Shown: piece after piece, positions 36,843 through 46,117 of the stretch
How positions within the stretch are numbered: the stretch's first letter is position 1
How the letters are laid out: each line of letters opens with the position of its first letter
Source of the DNA: an uncultured Muribaculaceae bacterium
Lineage (GTDB): Bacteria; Bacteroidota; Bacteroidia; Bacteroidales; Muribaculaceae
NCBI GenBank assembly: GCA_910588245.1
Contig: CAJUQP010000008.1
Coordinates: 36,124 to 100,123 of the forward strand
DNA length: 64,000 nucleotides
Reading direction: 5' to 3'
Notes under the pieces: model-generated
Seen by the model: the letters and a program-made list of their open reading frames with translations, nothing else
Told to the model about the DNA's origin: nothing
The model's database searches: none
Made by a program: the position numbers and the translations under genes

Positions 36843-38846
36843 TTAATCTTCATGGAGCATCTTGATAATGCATGCAGAACTCCATCCAAAATTAGGAGAA
36901 TTGAGTGTTTCTCCTGTAAGGGGATTGTAATTCTCATGTATCGGGCCATCAGTGGTGAGACCCTGTGCATTGTCGATAAATTTCTCCGTCAGGAAGTCTG
37001 CCTCCTTATCATATCCATAATTGCGCAGACCTTTGATTCCGAAATACACCTGGTCGACCCACACCGGACCTCTCCAGTAACCACGGGTTGGACGAAGACG
37101 AGGATGGCTCACCTCAAGCGTTCCCAACGGAAGAGTGGAATTGAACTTGGAAGGATCCATCATCTTATCCTTCACCTTTCTTGCCTGTTCTTCCGTAGCG
37201 ATTCCGGCCCATAGCGGCAGCCAGCATTCAGCACCCATTACCTTTACAGGCTCACCGGTGCCAATCCTTGTATCGTAGAAGAATCCTGTTTCCTCATCCC
37301 ACATCTTAGTCTGGACAAACTTCTTTATTTTCTCCATATCCTTCCTTAACTCTTTTGCCAGAGCCGGTTTTCCAAGAATATCGGCCATTTCAGCCAACAG
37401 GGATTTCTCCATATGCAGGAATGAATTCAAGCAGATATTCTCCTGATTCATCGACCATGCATTCTCACCATTTTTCAACATTACGGCATCATCGAAACGC
37501 ACCCCATTATCCATACCGCTTTCCCAGCATGCAGCCAGGAGTGTGCCATCGGTAGAACCATATTCACATATACCGTTGTGATCATGGTCTCTTTCCGCAT
37601 ACCACCATTTATGGAACTTATATATTTTTGGGAAAACTTCTTCAAGGAATTTCTTATCGCCCGTCTTCTTATATACATTCATGGCTCCCCATGCTGATAC
37701 AGGGGGTTTGGTATCACGCCAGTTGTTCCGTTTTTTATTATATCCTATGAAATCAGGCACCATGCCATTGTCTGCCTGATAATCGAAAAGGGTGATTATG
37801 TCATTCTTAGCTATATCCTCATTAAAAAAGACATTCCCCGAAGCGATTTTCCATGAATCCCATGACCATATGCCATTAATGAATCCGTTGTAAGACGGAT
37901 TGCTCCCTCCTGTAAGGATATCGCCGGCAGGAGTGCGATAGTTACTGTTAAGGGTCATCATGGCTTTCACCAATACCTTCCGGTATTTATTGTCGGAAAG
38001 ATATTTGCTGTTGCCGGTCAGGAGTTTGGCAATACGTGCGTTCCACTCTTTTTCATTATCGGCGAAACACTTGTCGATGTCAAACCCTTTGAGCGATGCC
38101 AATTCCTGCCCGAGGTTTTCTCCTTTAAGCATCAGAGTCTCCGTAATAGCAGATTCATATGTCTCGCCGGGTTTTAGAGTCAATCCTTTCTTTTCCACCA
38201 CGCGTAAGCTGTCGTTGCCATTTGCCTCAACCTTGTCTGCGGTAATAAATCTTACCGCTGTGCTGACAGAATCTGTAGGACGCAGGAATGAGATTCCCTT
38301 ATCCACTGGTGTTGACACTGATTTTTTGTCGTGTACTCCCCCGATCCAGTCAAAATCAATCTCAACGGGTTTGTCGCCTACATTCTTCACAATCGAACGT
38401 ATAGCAGCCGAACGTGGAGTCACATAGCAAAATTCTGTGGTGAAATTAAGATTCTCATCATTATACTCCTGTTTCAGTTTGCCCGGAAGATATTGGGTTG
38501 TCTGCACGTTACGGACCATATTGTAGCGAGTGCCATTCACTTTCAGTTGTGGCTCTGCCAACGCATTGGCAATCCAGCCTCTACCCGTCATGACCATCGG
38601 GCCCATAAAGGCTCCGGCATATTTAACGTTTTCTTTATCGGGTAAGGAATATGCCATCCAGGCTCCTTTGTCAGCGAATACAAAAGCATCCCAGTCGACA
38701 GGGCCGGCAGGAGTATTTTTAATATTTATAAGATTGCTGAAGTCCTCTTGTTTTGTCAACAAAGGTTCCGTAGCGTATACCGCTGCAAGTCCGGAAGACA
38801 TGAGTATGAGGGAGAGAGCGAATTTTGAAAATCCAGATATTTTCAT
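36843..38846 (-). CDS. GH63-family alpha-glucosidase-like enzyme (a)
   Basis: A protein of 667 residues with signal peptide ending GLAAVYA; the ATG at 38846 is preferred over a GTG two codons upstream. It has the same fold and motifs as the enzyme at 27426: GIWSWDSWKI with Asp330, ICEYGSTDGTLLAACWESGMDNGVRFDD, GPVWVDQVYF, and GPIHENYNP with Glu638. It ends normally (IIKMLHED), without the repeat-encoded tail of its paralogue. It probably removes terminal alpha-glucose from an oligosaccharide in the periplasm before GH2a acts. It sits 99 bp after susD. Confidence 0.87.
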   Translation of the reverse strand: MKISGFSKFALSLILMSSGLAAVYATEPLLTKQEDFSNLINIKNTPAGPVDWDAFVFADKGAWMAYSLPDKENVKYAGAFMGPMVMTGRGWIANALAEPQLKVNGTRYNMVRNVQTTQYLPGKLKQEYNDENLNFTTEFCYVTPRSAAIRSIVKNVGDKPVEIDFDWIGGVHDKKSVSTPVDKGISFLRPTDSVSTAVRFITADKVEANGNDSLRVVEKKGLTLKPGETYESAITETLMLKGENLGQELASLKGFDIDKCFADNEKEWNARIAKLLTGNSKYLSDNKYRKVLVKAMMTLNSNYRTPAGDILTGGSNPSYNGFINGIWSWDSWKIASGNVFFNEDIAKNDIITLFDYQADNGMVPDFIGYNKKRNNWRDTKPPVSAWGAMNVYKKTGDKKFLEEVFPKIYKFHKWWYAERDHDHNGICEYGSTDGTLLAACWESGMDNGVRFDDAVMLKNGENAWSMNQENICLNSFLHMEKSLLAEMADILGKPALAKELRKDMEKIKKFVQTKMWDEETGFFYDTRIGTGEPVKVMGAECWLPLWAGIATEEQARKVKDKMMDPSKFNSTLPLGTLEVSHPRLRPTRGYWRGPVWVDQVYFGIKGLRNYGYDKEADFLTEKFIDNAQGLTTDGPIHENYNPLTGETLNSPNFGWSSACIIKMLHED

Positions 38847-38945
38847 ATTCACATATTTTTAAGATTCAGGTGGCTAACCGACTATTGCAATTAAATTGAA
38901 CAATCATGCCGATTGGCCACCTGAGACGGAAATATTTAACTAATA

Positions 38946-40481
38946 TTATTTTGTATATCCCTCATTCTGAACCCAATCAGGATTCATCAGGAATTCATCA
39001 TGCGGAATTGCCAGGCGGATATGCTTGGTTTCAAGGAAATTGTTTGCGAAAGGCTTCTCATGATCAATGAGGGCCTGTTTAATTATACCCCAGCGGATGA
39101 GATCATACCAACGGGAACCCTCAAGAGCAAGTTCGCATGGGCGCTCAATATCCTGGAGATGCTTCAATACCTCATCTTTTGTCATCGTATCAGGAATAGG
39201 CACAGCATTTACACGGTTACGTACTTGATTGATATATCGGATAGCCTCACCGGTGTTGCCTTCGTTATTCAAACATTCGGCATAGAGCAACAGGATATCG
39301 GCATAGCGGATAAGAGGCACGTTGAAACCTGAGTTATCCCAGTAATCTCCCAATGATGGATCATATGTGACATATTTTCTCCAATAGATGCTGCCAGGTT
39401 GATGATAGTCGCTAAACGAGGCGCCTTCATCATAATAGAACGGACGGGACTTGGGATCGTCGAAAATAATTGTCTGATACAGACGGTCGGTGTATTCACC
39501 GTCAGCTGTCACATCTTTCTTCATGGTTTCGAAAAGCCAGTTGGACGGATAGGCTTCCTCATATGCGCCGCAACCGCTGTCAGGGCCCAGGTGCACTGTG
39601 AAGAGGTTGTATTCATAGTGTCCGCCATCGAAAAATCCGGTGAACTGTACTTCCAACACAGATTCCTTATTATTTTTATGCAGCCCGTCGAAATTATCAC
39701 CATAGTTTTCCATCAATCCATAACGATTGCTGTTGATGACTTTTGCAAACTCGGTCTTGGCCTTCTCCTCCTCTCCGATAAACATATAGTATTTACCAAG
39801 AAGTGCAGCAGCTGTGTATTTCGTAGCCCTACCGGCCATGCTGCTATCCCATGATTCGGGGAGATCACTCTGACACTCGCTGAGTTCTGTCTCGATAAAT
39901 TTCTTCAAGACACCGGCCTCCACCTGTGGGGGATAAAACTCTTCATCGGTGCCTACGATTTCATGAAGAAACATCGGCACGCGCTCTCCGTAGTTTATGA
40001 AAATACGATAGTAGTAGAACGCTCTCAGGAAACGCGCCTCAGCTATACCTCGTGCCTTTATATCCTTGATGCCTGCATTTCCTTCCTCAGGAACATCTCC
40101 GATATGGTCAAGACACTGGTTGCAGTAATTGATACTGGTGTAAAGATTTCTCCACTCCGTACGCCCAACCGAGTTTGTCGACTCATTGTTGTACATGGCC
40201 AGTTGCATCCACGATCCTACATCAGGACGGTAATCCAGTTCGTCACTGCGATAGTTGTCGATCACTATATATCGCTCGAAGGGAATAGCCCACGAAATTG
40301 TAGGCTGCAGACCCGCATATGCGGCCGTCAGTCCTTTGAATATGTCACCTTCGCTTTTCCAGAAAATGCTCGGGGAAAGCGCATTGGGGTTGCGATCCTC
40401 ATCAAGATAGCTCCCGGTGCAGGAAGCCAGCAGCGTGCTGCCAACGAGTGAGGCAAATATAAAAATATTTTTTAATTTCAT
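38946..40481 (-). CDS. susD: SusD-like glycan-binding lipoprotein
   Basis: A surface lipoprotein of 511 residues that caps the SusC transporter and binds glycan. The lipoprotein signal is LVGSTLLASC, followed by YLDEDRNPNALS. It has SusD/RagB helical TPR-like motifs (LRAFYYYRIFINYGERVP; YADILLLYAECLNNEGN; AIRYINQVRNR) and the C-terminal RWYDLIRWG. Length and order (21 bp after susC) are typical. The ligand cannot be read from the sequence. Confidence 0.95.
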   Translation of the reverse strand: MKLKNIFIFASLVGSTLLASCTGSYLDEDRNPNALSPSIFWKSEGDIFKGLTAAYAGLQPTISWAIPFERYIVIDNYRSDELDYRPDVGSWMQLAMYNNESTNSVGRTEWRNLYTSINYCNQCLDHIGDVPEEGNAGIKDIKARGIAEARFLRAFYYYRIFINYGERVPMFLHEIVGTDEEFYPPQVEAGVLKKFIETELSECQSDLPESWDSSMAGRATKYTAAALLGKYYMFIGEEEKAKTEFAKVINSNRYGLMENYGDNFDGLHKNNKESVLEVQFTGFFDGGHYEYNLFTVHLGPDSGCGAYEEAYPSNWLFETMKKDVTADGEYTDRLYQTIIFDDPKSRPFYYDEGASFSDYHQPGSIYWRKYVTYDPSLGDYWDNSGFNVPLIRYADILLLYAECLNNEGNTGEAIRYINQVRNRVNAVPIPDTMTKDEVLKHLQDIERPCELALEGSRWYDLIRWGIIKQALIDHEKPFANNFLETKHIRLAIPHDEFLMNPDWVQNEGYTK

Positions 40482-40502
40482 GATTGCTTGATTTTAAAGA
40501 TT

Positions 40503-43500
40503 TTAAAAACCGAATTTCAGACCTGCCATAAATGTGCGGCTCAACGGCGATGATGCGTAGTCGTAACCCATTCTGTCGATGCCTCCGTTGGTGGAAGGAT
40601 CGTAGCCTTTGTATCCGGTGATTGTGAATATACGTGTGCCTCCAATATATACCCTGCAATTATTTAGGCCGATCTTGTTGCATATTTTGGAAGGAAGATT
40701 ATAGCCAATCTGCAGGTTGTTGAGACGGAAGAAGTCACCTCGCTCTATAAAGCGGTCGGAAGTACGGATATTTCCGTTGGGGTCGCCATAGACGGCACGC
40801 GGGATGTCAGTATTTGGATGTTCGGGAGTCCAGGCACGGAGAGCGTTTCTACCATAATTGAATTTAGTATCCATACGCTCGAGCTGATACTTGGTGTAGT
40901 TGTAACGATCTACTCCGAGATCACCATAGAAGTTTGCAAGGAGATCGAAGTTCTTATATCTCAGGTTGACATTCAATGCGATCGAAGCCTTGGGACATCC
41001 GTTGCCAAGAAGCTTTTTGTCATTGCTGTCAAGCATTCCGTCGCCATTCTGATCCACGAAACGGAAATCGCCGGGAGCGGCATTCGGCTGCATAGGAATC
41101 CAGTTGCCCTGGCTGTCGGTATATCCGTTCGAACGTTTCCACTCAGCAGCCTCGGCCTCATTCTGAATAATTCCCGCCGTCTCATATGCCCAGAACTCAC
41201 CGAAATAACCGCCCACGTAAGTACGGGAAGCGCCATACTCATACATGTAGTTGGGATCAGCCATAGCCACAAGCTTACTCTTGTAGTGAGAAAGGTTGAA
41301 CGTCAGATCATACTGGAAATCATTCCAGGCATTTCCATGATAGATCAACTGCATTTCCAGGCCGGTGGTGCGGAGTTTTCCATCGTTGACCGTCAGAGCT
41401 CCATAGCCGGTGGAGAGACTTATATTCTTTGATGAAAGCATGTCTTTCGTATCCTTGATATATCCCTCTATCGAGAATTCCAGCTTGTTGTTCCAGAGGC
41501 TGAGATCGATACCGATATTCTTGTAATATGTCGTTTCCCATTTGATAAATCTTGAAGGAAGACTTCTCACGGCATATCCCTGGCTTACGTTCCTGCCGTC
41601 GAAAGGATAGTTGATATTATCTTCATTCGATGAAAGAGTCGGGATGTAGAGATAGAGAGGCACAGACTGGTTACCGAGAGCTCCATAGCTGGCTCTAAGC
41701 TTGAACGAGCTGACATGCTCTCTCATATTTTCCCAGAAAGGTTCGTTAGCGATATTCCAACCCGCCGAGAACGAAGGGAAGAAACCCCAATGATTACCCT
41801 CTGCGAAACGGGATGAACCGTCATATCGGAAAGAAGCCATAAACAGGTAGCGCATATTCCAGTTATAGTTCACACGTCCGAAGAATGAACGCATACGGCT
41901 ACGTGTCTTTGATCCCTCCACTGAATAGTCCTTGCGGGCCTGATCAAGCACTCCCATATCGTTATTCTCGAATTCAGATCCTGAAGCACCCAAGATCTTA
42001 TATCTGCGCTGCTCCTGCGACGCACCGAGGAGGAAATCAAACTCATGCTGCTTAAACCCAAGATTGTAGGTTGCGGTAAGCTCAAGCAAATCGTTTACCG
42101 TGCGCGTATTGGATTCTGACAACGATGCGCTTTCATTCCATTTCATCGCACCGAGTTCATAAGTAGGTCTGAACAGACGGCTCTCGCCGAATCTCAGGTC
42201 GCGACTTGCCTGGCCTTTGATCATAAGCCCTTTTATAGGCTCATATATAAGATATACAGATCCCTTGATATAGTCATTGCTTCCGTTGTTCTGCACAAGA
42301 TTGTTGAAGCCAACCATATTTGCAGCATCGCTCATGTTCATTCCGGGGATTGCACCACCGTAACCACCATCACAGGAGTCGTCATAAAGACGTGCGATAG
42401 GTTCGATATTAGTTACCTGATAAATACCGGGGAAACCGGAATTGGCTTCCATCTCAGCATCCCAGTGTCCATAGTTCACTGATTCTCCGACTTTGAATTT
42501 ACCGGTCTTCATATCAGAGTTCAAACGGAAACCGTATCTCTGATCGCCAGTGCCGACGATTATGGCATCGCTCTTCGAATAGAAAGCGGATACGGCAACA
42601 TTAGAGATATCATTGCCTGCGGTATAGCCGACATTATATTTCTGCGTAAATCCCGTACGATAATATTCATCTTGCCAGTCAGTGTCGCCAAACTGGGAAG
42701 GATCCTTATCATAAGCCGCGATATATGCCGGCCAGCTACTGGGATTCTGTCCGGCATTCGTACGCGCCATTTTAGCAACACTGATAAATTCAGCCGCATT
42801 ACACATATCGAGCTTCTTTGCTATACGATCCATGCCCCAATATGCGGAAACACTGATTTTCGGTTTAGCCTTCGCACCACGATAAGTCTCAATAAGGATA
42901 ACACCGGCTGCAGCTCGCGATCCGTAGATAGCCGCTGTGGCAGCATCTTTTAATACAGACATTGACTTGATATCCTCAGGATTAAGATAGCTCATGTCTC
43001 CGGGCACTCCGTCAATAATTACTAACGGCGAGTTATCCGTACCATATGTGGTGACACCTCGAACCTGCAACGACGGAGATGAGCCTGCAGCACCACTTGC
43101 AAAATTCACATTCAGACCTGGTGCCATACCTTGAAGCGCAGCCTCAGCACTTGATGTCGGGAGATTATTAATCTTATCTCCGGATACCGAACTTACAGAT
43201 CCTGACACATTCGAACGTTTCTGAGTGCCATAACCTATCACAACCACTTCATCAAGGCTCTCAGTGTTTTCTTTCAACTCAATTGTAAGTTCCTTGCGAC
43301 CGCCAACTGCTATTTGCTGTGTGGCATACCCTATGTAAGAAACTACTATTGTAGCGTTGGCCGGGACTTTCAGCTGGAAATCTCCATTTATGTCAGTTGC
43401 CACTCCATTGTTTGTCCCTTTTTGAATCACGCTCGCTCCGATGACAGCTTCGCCATTCTGATCAATCACATGACCCTTAAGCATTAGATCCTGCGCACTT

Positions 43501-43577
43501 ATGCCAAAAGGCAGAATCAAGCATAGAATCAGGAAAAGCTTCATCACCTTTTCTCGGTAATCTTTTCTTTCATTCAT
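40503..43577 (-). CDS. susC: SusC-like TonB-dependent outer-membrane transporter
   Basis: A protein of 1024 residues, the glycan importer of the PUL. The signal peptide KLFLILCLILPFGISA lies after a short charged N-terminus (an internal ATG at Met12 is an alternative start). The carboxypeptidase-D-like domain (LKGHVIDQNGEAVIGASVIQ) is about 32-110. Then come the TonB box and plug (LDEVVVIGYGTQKRSNVSGS; GSRAAAGVILIETYRG) and a 22-strand barrel ending AGLKFGF. It has no N-terminal anti-sigma-interacting STN domain, so control is probably not by an ECF sigma factor. It is the first gene of the operon running to 27426. Confidence 0.95.
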   Translation of the reverse strand: MNERKDYREKVMKLFLILCLILPFGISAQDLMLKGHVIDQNGEAVIGASVIQKGTNNGVATDINGDFQLKVPANATIVVSYIGYATQQIAVGGRKELTIELKENTESLDEVVVIGYGTQKRSNVSGSVSSVSGDKINNLPTSSAEAALQGMAPGLNVNFASGAAGSSPSLQVRGVTTYGTDNSPLVIIDGVPGDMSYLNPEDIKSMSVLKDAATAAIYGSRAAAGVILIETYRGAKAKPKISVSAYWGMDRIAKKLDMCNAAEFISVAKMARTNAGQNPSSWPAYIAAYDKDPSQFGDTDWQDEYYRTGFTQKYNVGYTAGNDISNVAVSAFYSKSDAIIVGTGDQRYGFRLNSDMKTGKFKVGESVNYGHWDAEMEANSGFPGIYQVTNIEPIARLYDDSCDGGYGGAIPGMNMSDAANMVGFNNLVQNNGSNDYIKGSVYLIYEPIKGLMIKGQASRDLRFGESRLFRPTYELGAMKWNESASLSESNTRTVNDLLELTATYNLGFKQHEFDFLLGASQEQRRYKILGASGSEFENNDMGVLDQARKDYSVEGSKTRSRMRSFFGRVNYNWNMRYLFMASFRYDGSSRFAEGNHWGFFPSFSAGWNIANEPFWENMREHVSSFKLRASYGALGNQSVPLYLYIPTLSSNEDNINYPFDGRNVSQGYAVRSLPSRFIKWETTYYKNIGIDLSLWNNKLEFSIEGYIKDTKDMLSSKNISLSTGYGALTVNDGKLRTTGLEMQLIYHGNAWNDFQYDLTFNLSHYKSKLVAMADPNYMYEYGASRTYVGGYFGEFWAYETAGIIQNEAEAAEWKRSNGYTDSQGNWIPMQPNAAPGDFRFVDQNGDGMLDSNDKKLLGNGCPKASIALNVNLRYKNFDLLANFYGDLGVDRYNYTKYQLERMDTKFNYGRNALRAWTPEHPNTDIPRAVYGDPNGNIRTSDRFIERGDFFRLNNLQIGYNLPSKICNKIGLNNCRVYIGGTRIFTITGYKGYDPSTNGGIDRMGYDYASSPLSRTFMAGLKFGF

Positions 43578-43673
43578 GATGTTAATTTTTTTAAGGTTTG
43601 GAATTATTTTCCCAGCGCTAAATTAGATTATATGCTCTCCCCTGTCAAATAACAATGTTCTACCGACTATCTA

Positions 43674-43681
43674 CAAAAATA
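43674..43681 (-). promoter_or_regulatory. Possible -7 element of the PUL operon
   Basis: TATTTTTG on the minus strand, 97 bp before the susC start, is the only TAnnTTTG match in the gap; a TTG lies 24 bp further up, too far for consensus. Regulated PUL promoters are often weak, so this remains tentative. Confidence 0.3.
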
Positions 43682-43959
43682 GGATTTCAGGCCTTGAAAC
43701 ACCTACAATACTTTATAAACATTATTGATTTTAAATAAATTACCTATCTATATATATCTACAAGAATGTATAATCAGAGTTGCCGCCATTAGCAGTTTTA
43801 AATTATTTGAATTCTTATAATTTCATTCGTTTGCATGACACTTTAGCGTGTAATCAGCGTGTAATCGTCATTTGTCATTATCGGTAGTGTCATTGCCGAA
43901 GACGCCTCTCTCGAAGCCGCTCCTAAGCCATTTACATGCACAACACAGAGACACCTTTC

Positions 43960-44127
43960 AAAGAAGCAAAGATAAAAGAAAGGACGAAGGTATTGAACAA
44001 AACGGAAATAACTGACTTCTCCCAGGAATTTCACAGCCTCAAAGGAATCAACTATGTTTAAGCCTCTACTATTCAACAGATCTATTTGTTCAGAAATAGA
44101 AAGTGCCTGTTTGGTATATAATCTTAT
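43960..44127 (-). pseudogene. Remnant of an Abi_2-family (AbiD/AbiF-like) gene
   Basis: The frame encodes YTKQALSISEQIDLLNSRGL, then AVKFLGEVSYFRFVQYLRPF, the N-terminal signature of Abi_2 abortive-infection proteins (normally about 300 residues). The expected ATG position reads ATA, and after about 55 residues the similarity stops, so this is a decayed fragment. It sits in the 860-bp gap between the PUL and its neighbouring regulator; I see no other gene in that gap. Confidence 0.6.
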
Positions 44128-44440
44128 TGTACCAATATAAAGCAAAAGACCCGCCCTGGTTCGCTGTTCAAATGGGAAGCGTGGCGGATTCTGTTGCTGC
44201 AAAGATACGAATTATTATTGATTACACAAACTTTTTCGAATGGATAATCTTCAAAATGGTGGCTACATTGCGAATAACCGTATCCGTTTCCGTATTTTCA
44301 GCCACTCACATCGCAATATAGACGCGAAAATCAGGCATATTAAGAGCTCACGCAATCAGATCGTCCGTGGGTTTCATAACTAACAACAGTTCTTCCGTCG
44401 AGATACTGTAATAGAGATATGACTGGATTCAATCACAATC

Positions 44441-46117
44441 TCAGAGACGCTGAAGATACTCATACAGGTCGGTTTCGGCATCAAGATCGAGGGCTTTGCG
44501 CAAGCGGTAACGGTTCATGTTGACAGTTTTCGGTTCAAGACCAAGAAGCATTGAGATCTCTTTCGACGACATCCCACCCCTGATCAACAGGGCAAGATTG
44601 CGCTCCCCTTTCGTCAGGGCAGGATGACGCTCAAGAAGGTGTTGCATGAAATCCTTGTTGCGTTCCTCCGCTTTCAGCAAAAGGGTCTGACTCGTCTTGT
44701 CGTTGCTGGCATAGGTGCTGATGAAGGCATTGATCTTCTTCAGATGGGGCACTATCGCGGAAGGGTCCATCTTATACCCCTCGCGGAGCATCTCGCGAAT
44801 GCGGGTCATCATCTCGTTTCGGCTCTTGAGAAAGGCGGCGAATCCTGTCAGCTCACGGTGACTCGCCGAAAGCATATTGCGTGTGTTCTCAAGCTCGAGT
44901 TGTTTCTGACGCAACTTCAGGCTGTCGAGTTCCTTGTCCTTTTGGTCGAGTTCGTGACGTGTCTCAAGGAGCTGGAGATTTTTCCCATGGCGATACCATT
45001 TGTAATAGAAAAGACCGCTGACACCCCCGAGCACAACCACAGCTATAAGAATCCATATATTGCGGTGAAGCAGTTTTATACGGTAGTCGCTTTCCTGACG
45101 CTCTATAGCCCGCCTCTGATCTACGATACGCTTGTAACTCAACTCCATCTCGGCATTACGTTGATTATTGCGCCTCTGAAGATCCCTGACAAGCACAGTC
45201 ATATTCCAAAGATAGTCATGGGCTTTCTTGTAGTTACCGATCTGTGAATAAGCCAAAGCCATATACTCATAGTAATCACACAGAAGCTCTCGAGCCTCTA
45301 TCTGCGATATATATTTATAGGCTTCGTCGAGTGCTTGCAAGGCTTCTTGCGGACGTCCGGCATAGCAGAGCTGCCTACCCTTATTGTTGAAGTTCTCGCC
45401 CAGCGACCATTTAGAATCAAGATTCTTGTTGATAGTTATGGCCTCGTCGATCATGGCAAGCTTCTCCTCACTGTCTCCGCGATAAAGACACATGTTATTG
45501 AGATTTCTTGCTATCCCTTCGAGGTTATGCTGACGCCGGTTGATGTCGAGTGCGCGGCGGAAGAGATGCTCCGCCACCACGTATTGGTCGGTGTTGAGCA
45601 GCATGACACCGCGCTCGTTGTAGCACCAGGCCACCGACGTGGAGTCGCCGAGGGCGCGGAATATGGAGGTAGCCTTATCGTTGAGTTCCGACGAGCGTGA
45701 GAAATCACCGAGCTTACCGAACACACGTCCCTGAAGCGCATAGAGGCGTGCGCGTGTGGCCATGTCGGATGAGTCGACAAGCGCCTCAGCATCGTGAAGC
45801 GTCCGGATACTGAGATCGAAATTGCCGAGCAGCTGCTCCGCCTCTCCGTAAAGGATCGTGGCCTCACGGCAGACGGAATCAGGATCAGAAAGGTCTGACA
45901 GACGAATGGCATTACCCGCGAGTCTCGAGGCCTCCTTAGGGCTGCTATAAAGACTCTCCCTCGCTTTCTCAAGAAGACGCAGGGCTGTGGGATTGGTATC
46001 CGCCCCGGCGCTTCCCAAGGGAAGGAGAAGCGCCAGAAGCGGAAATATCATGCCTATGGCCAACCGGCCGCGGAGAGGATAATGATGCCGCATGGTGCCG
46101 TCAGCATCTGTTGTCAT
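44441..46117 (-). CDS. Membrane-bound TPR regulator with C-terminal LuxR-type HTH
   Basis: A protein of 558 residues: signal/hydrophobic segment about 18-38, a periplasmic array of TPR repeats about 50-330, a membrane helix about 352-373 (NIWILIAVVVLGGVSGLFYY), a cytoplasmic coiled coil, then a LuxR-type HTH about 498-545 (LTKGERNLALLIRGGMSSKE onward). The layout is that of one-component membrane regulators found next to Bacteroidales surface operons: a periplasmic sensor joined directly to a DNA-binding domain, without kinase or receiver. The start at 46117 overlaps the TGA of the tricorn protease gene as ATGA, so they are coupled. It may regulate the adjacent PUL, which lacks another local regulator; that is inference. 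Confidence 0.85.
   Translation of the reverse strand: MTTDADGTMRHHYPLRGRLAIGMIFPLLALLLPLGSAGADTNPTALRLLEKARESLYSSPKEASRLAGNAIRLSDLSDPDSVCREATILYGEAEQLLGNFDLSIRTLHDAEALVDSSDMATRARLYALQGRVFGKLGDFSRSSELNDKATSIFRALGDSTSVAWCYNERGVMLLNTDQYVVAEHLFRRALDINRRQHNLEGIARNLNNMCLYRGDSEEKLAMIDEAITINKNLDSKWSLGENFNNKGRQLCYAGRPQEALQALDEAYKYISQIEARELLCDYYEYMALAYSQIGNYKKAHDYLWNMTVLVRDLQRRNNQRNAEMELSYKRIVDQRRAIERQESDYRIKLLHRNIWILIAVVVLGGVSGLFYYKWYRHGKNLQLLETRHELDQKDKELDSLKLRQKQLELENTRNMLSASHRELTGFAAFLKSRNEMMTRIREMLREGYKMDPSAIVPHLKKINAFISTYASNDKTSQTLLLKAEERNKDFMQHLLERHPALTKGERNLALLIRGGMSSKEISMLLGLEPKTVNMNRYRLRKALDLDAETDLYEYLQRL

Noticed and set aside
40503..43577. Sigma/anti-sigma control of the SusC gene
   Set aside because: The SusC protein lacks an N-terminal STN domain and no ECF sigma or anti-sigma gene is nearby.
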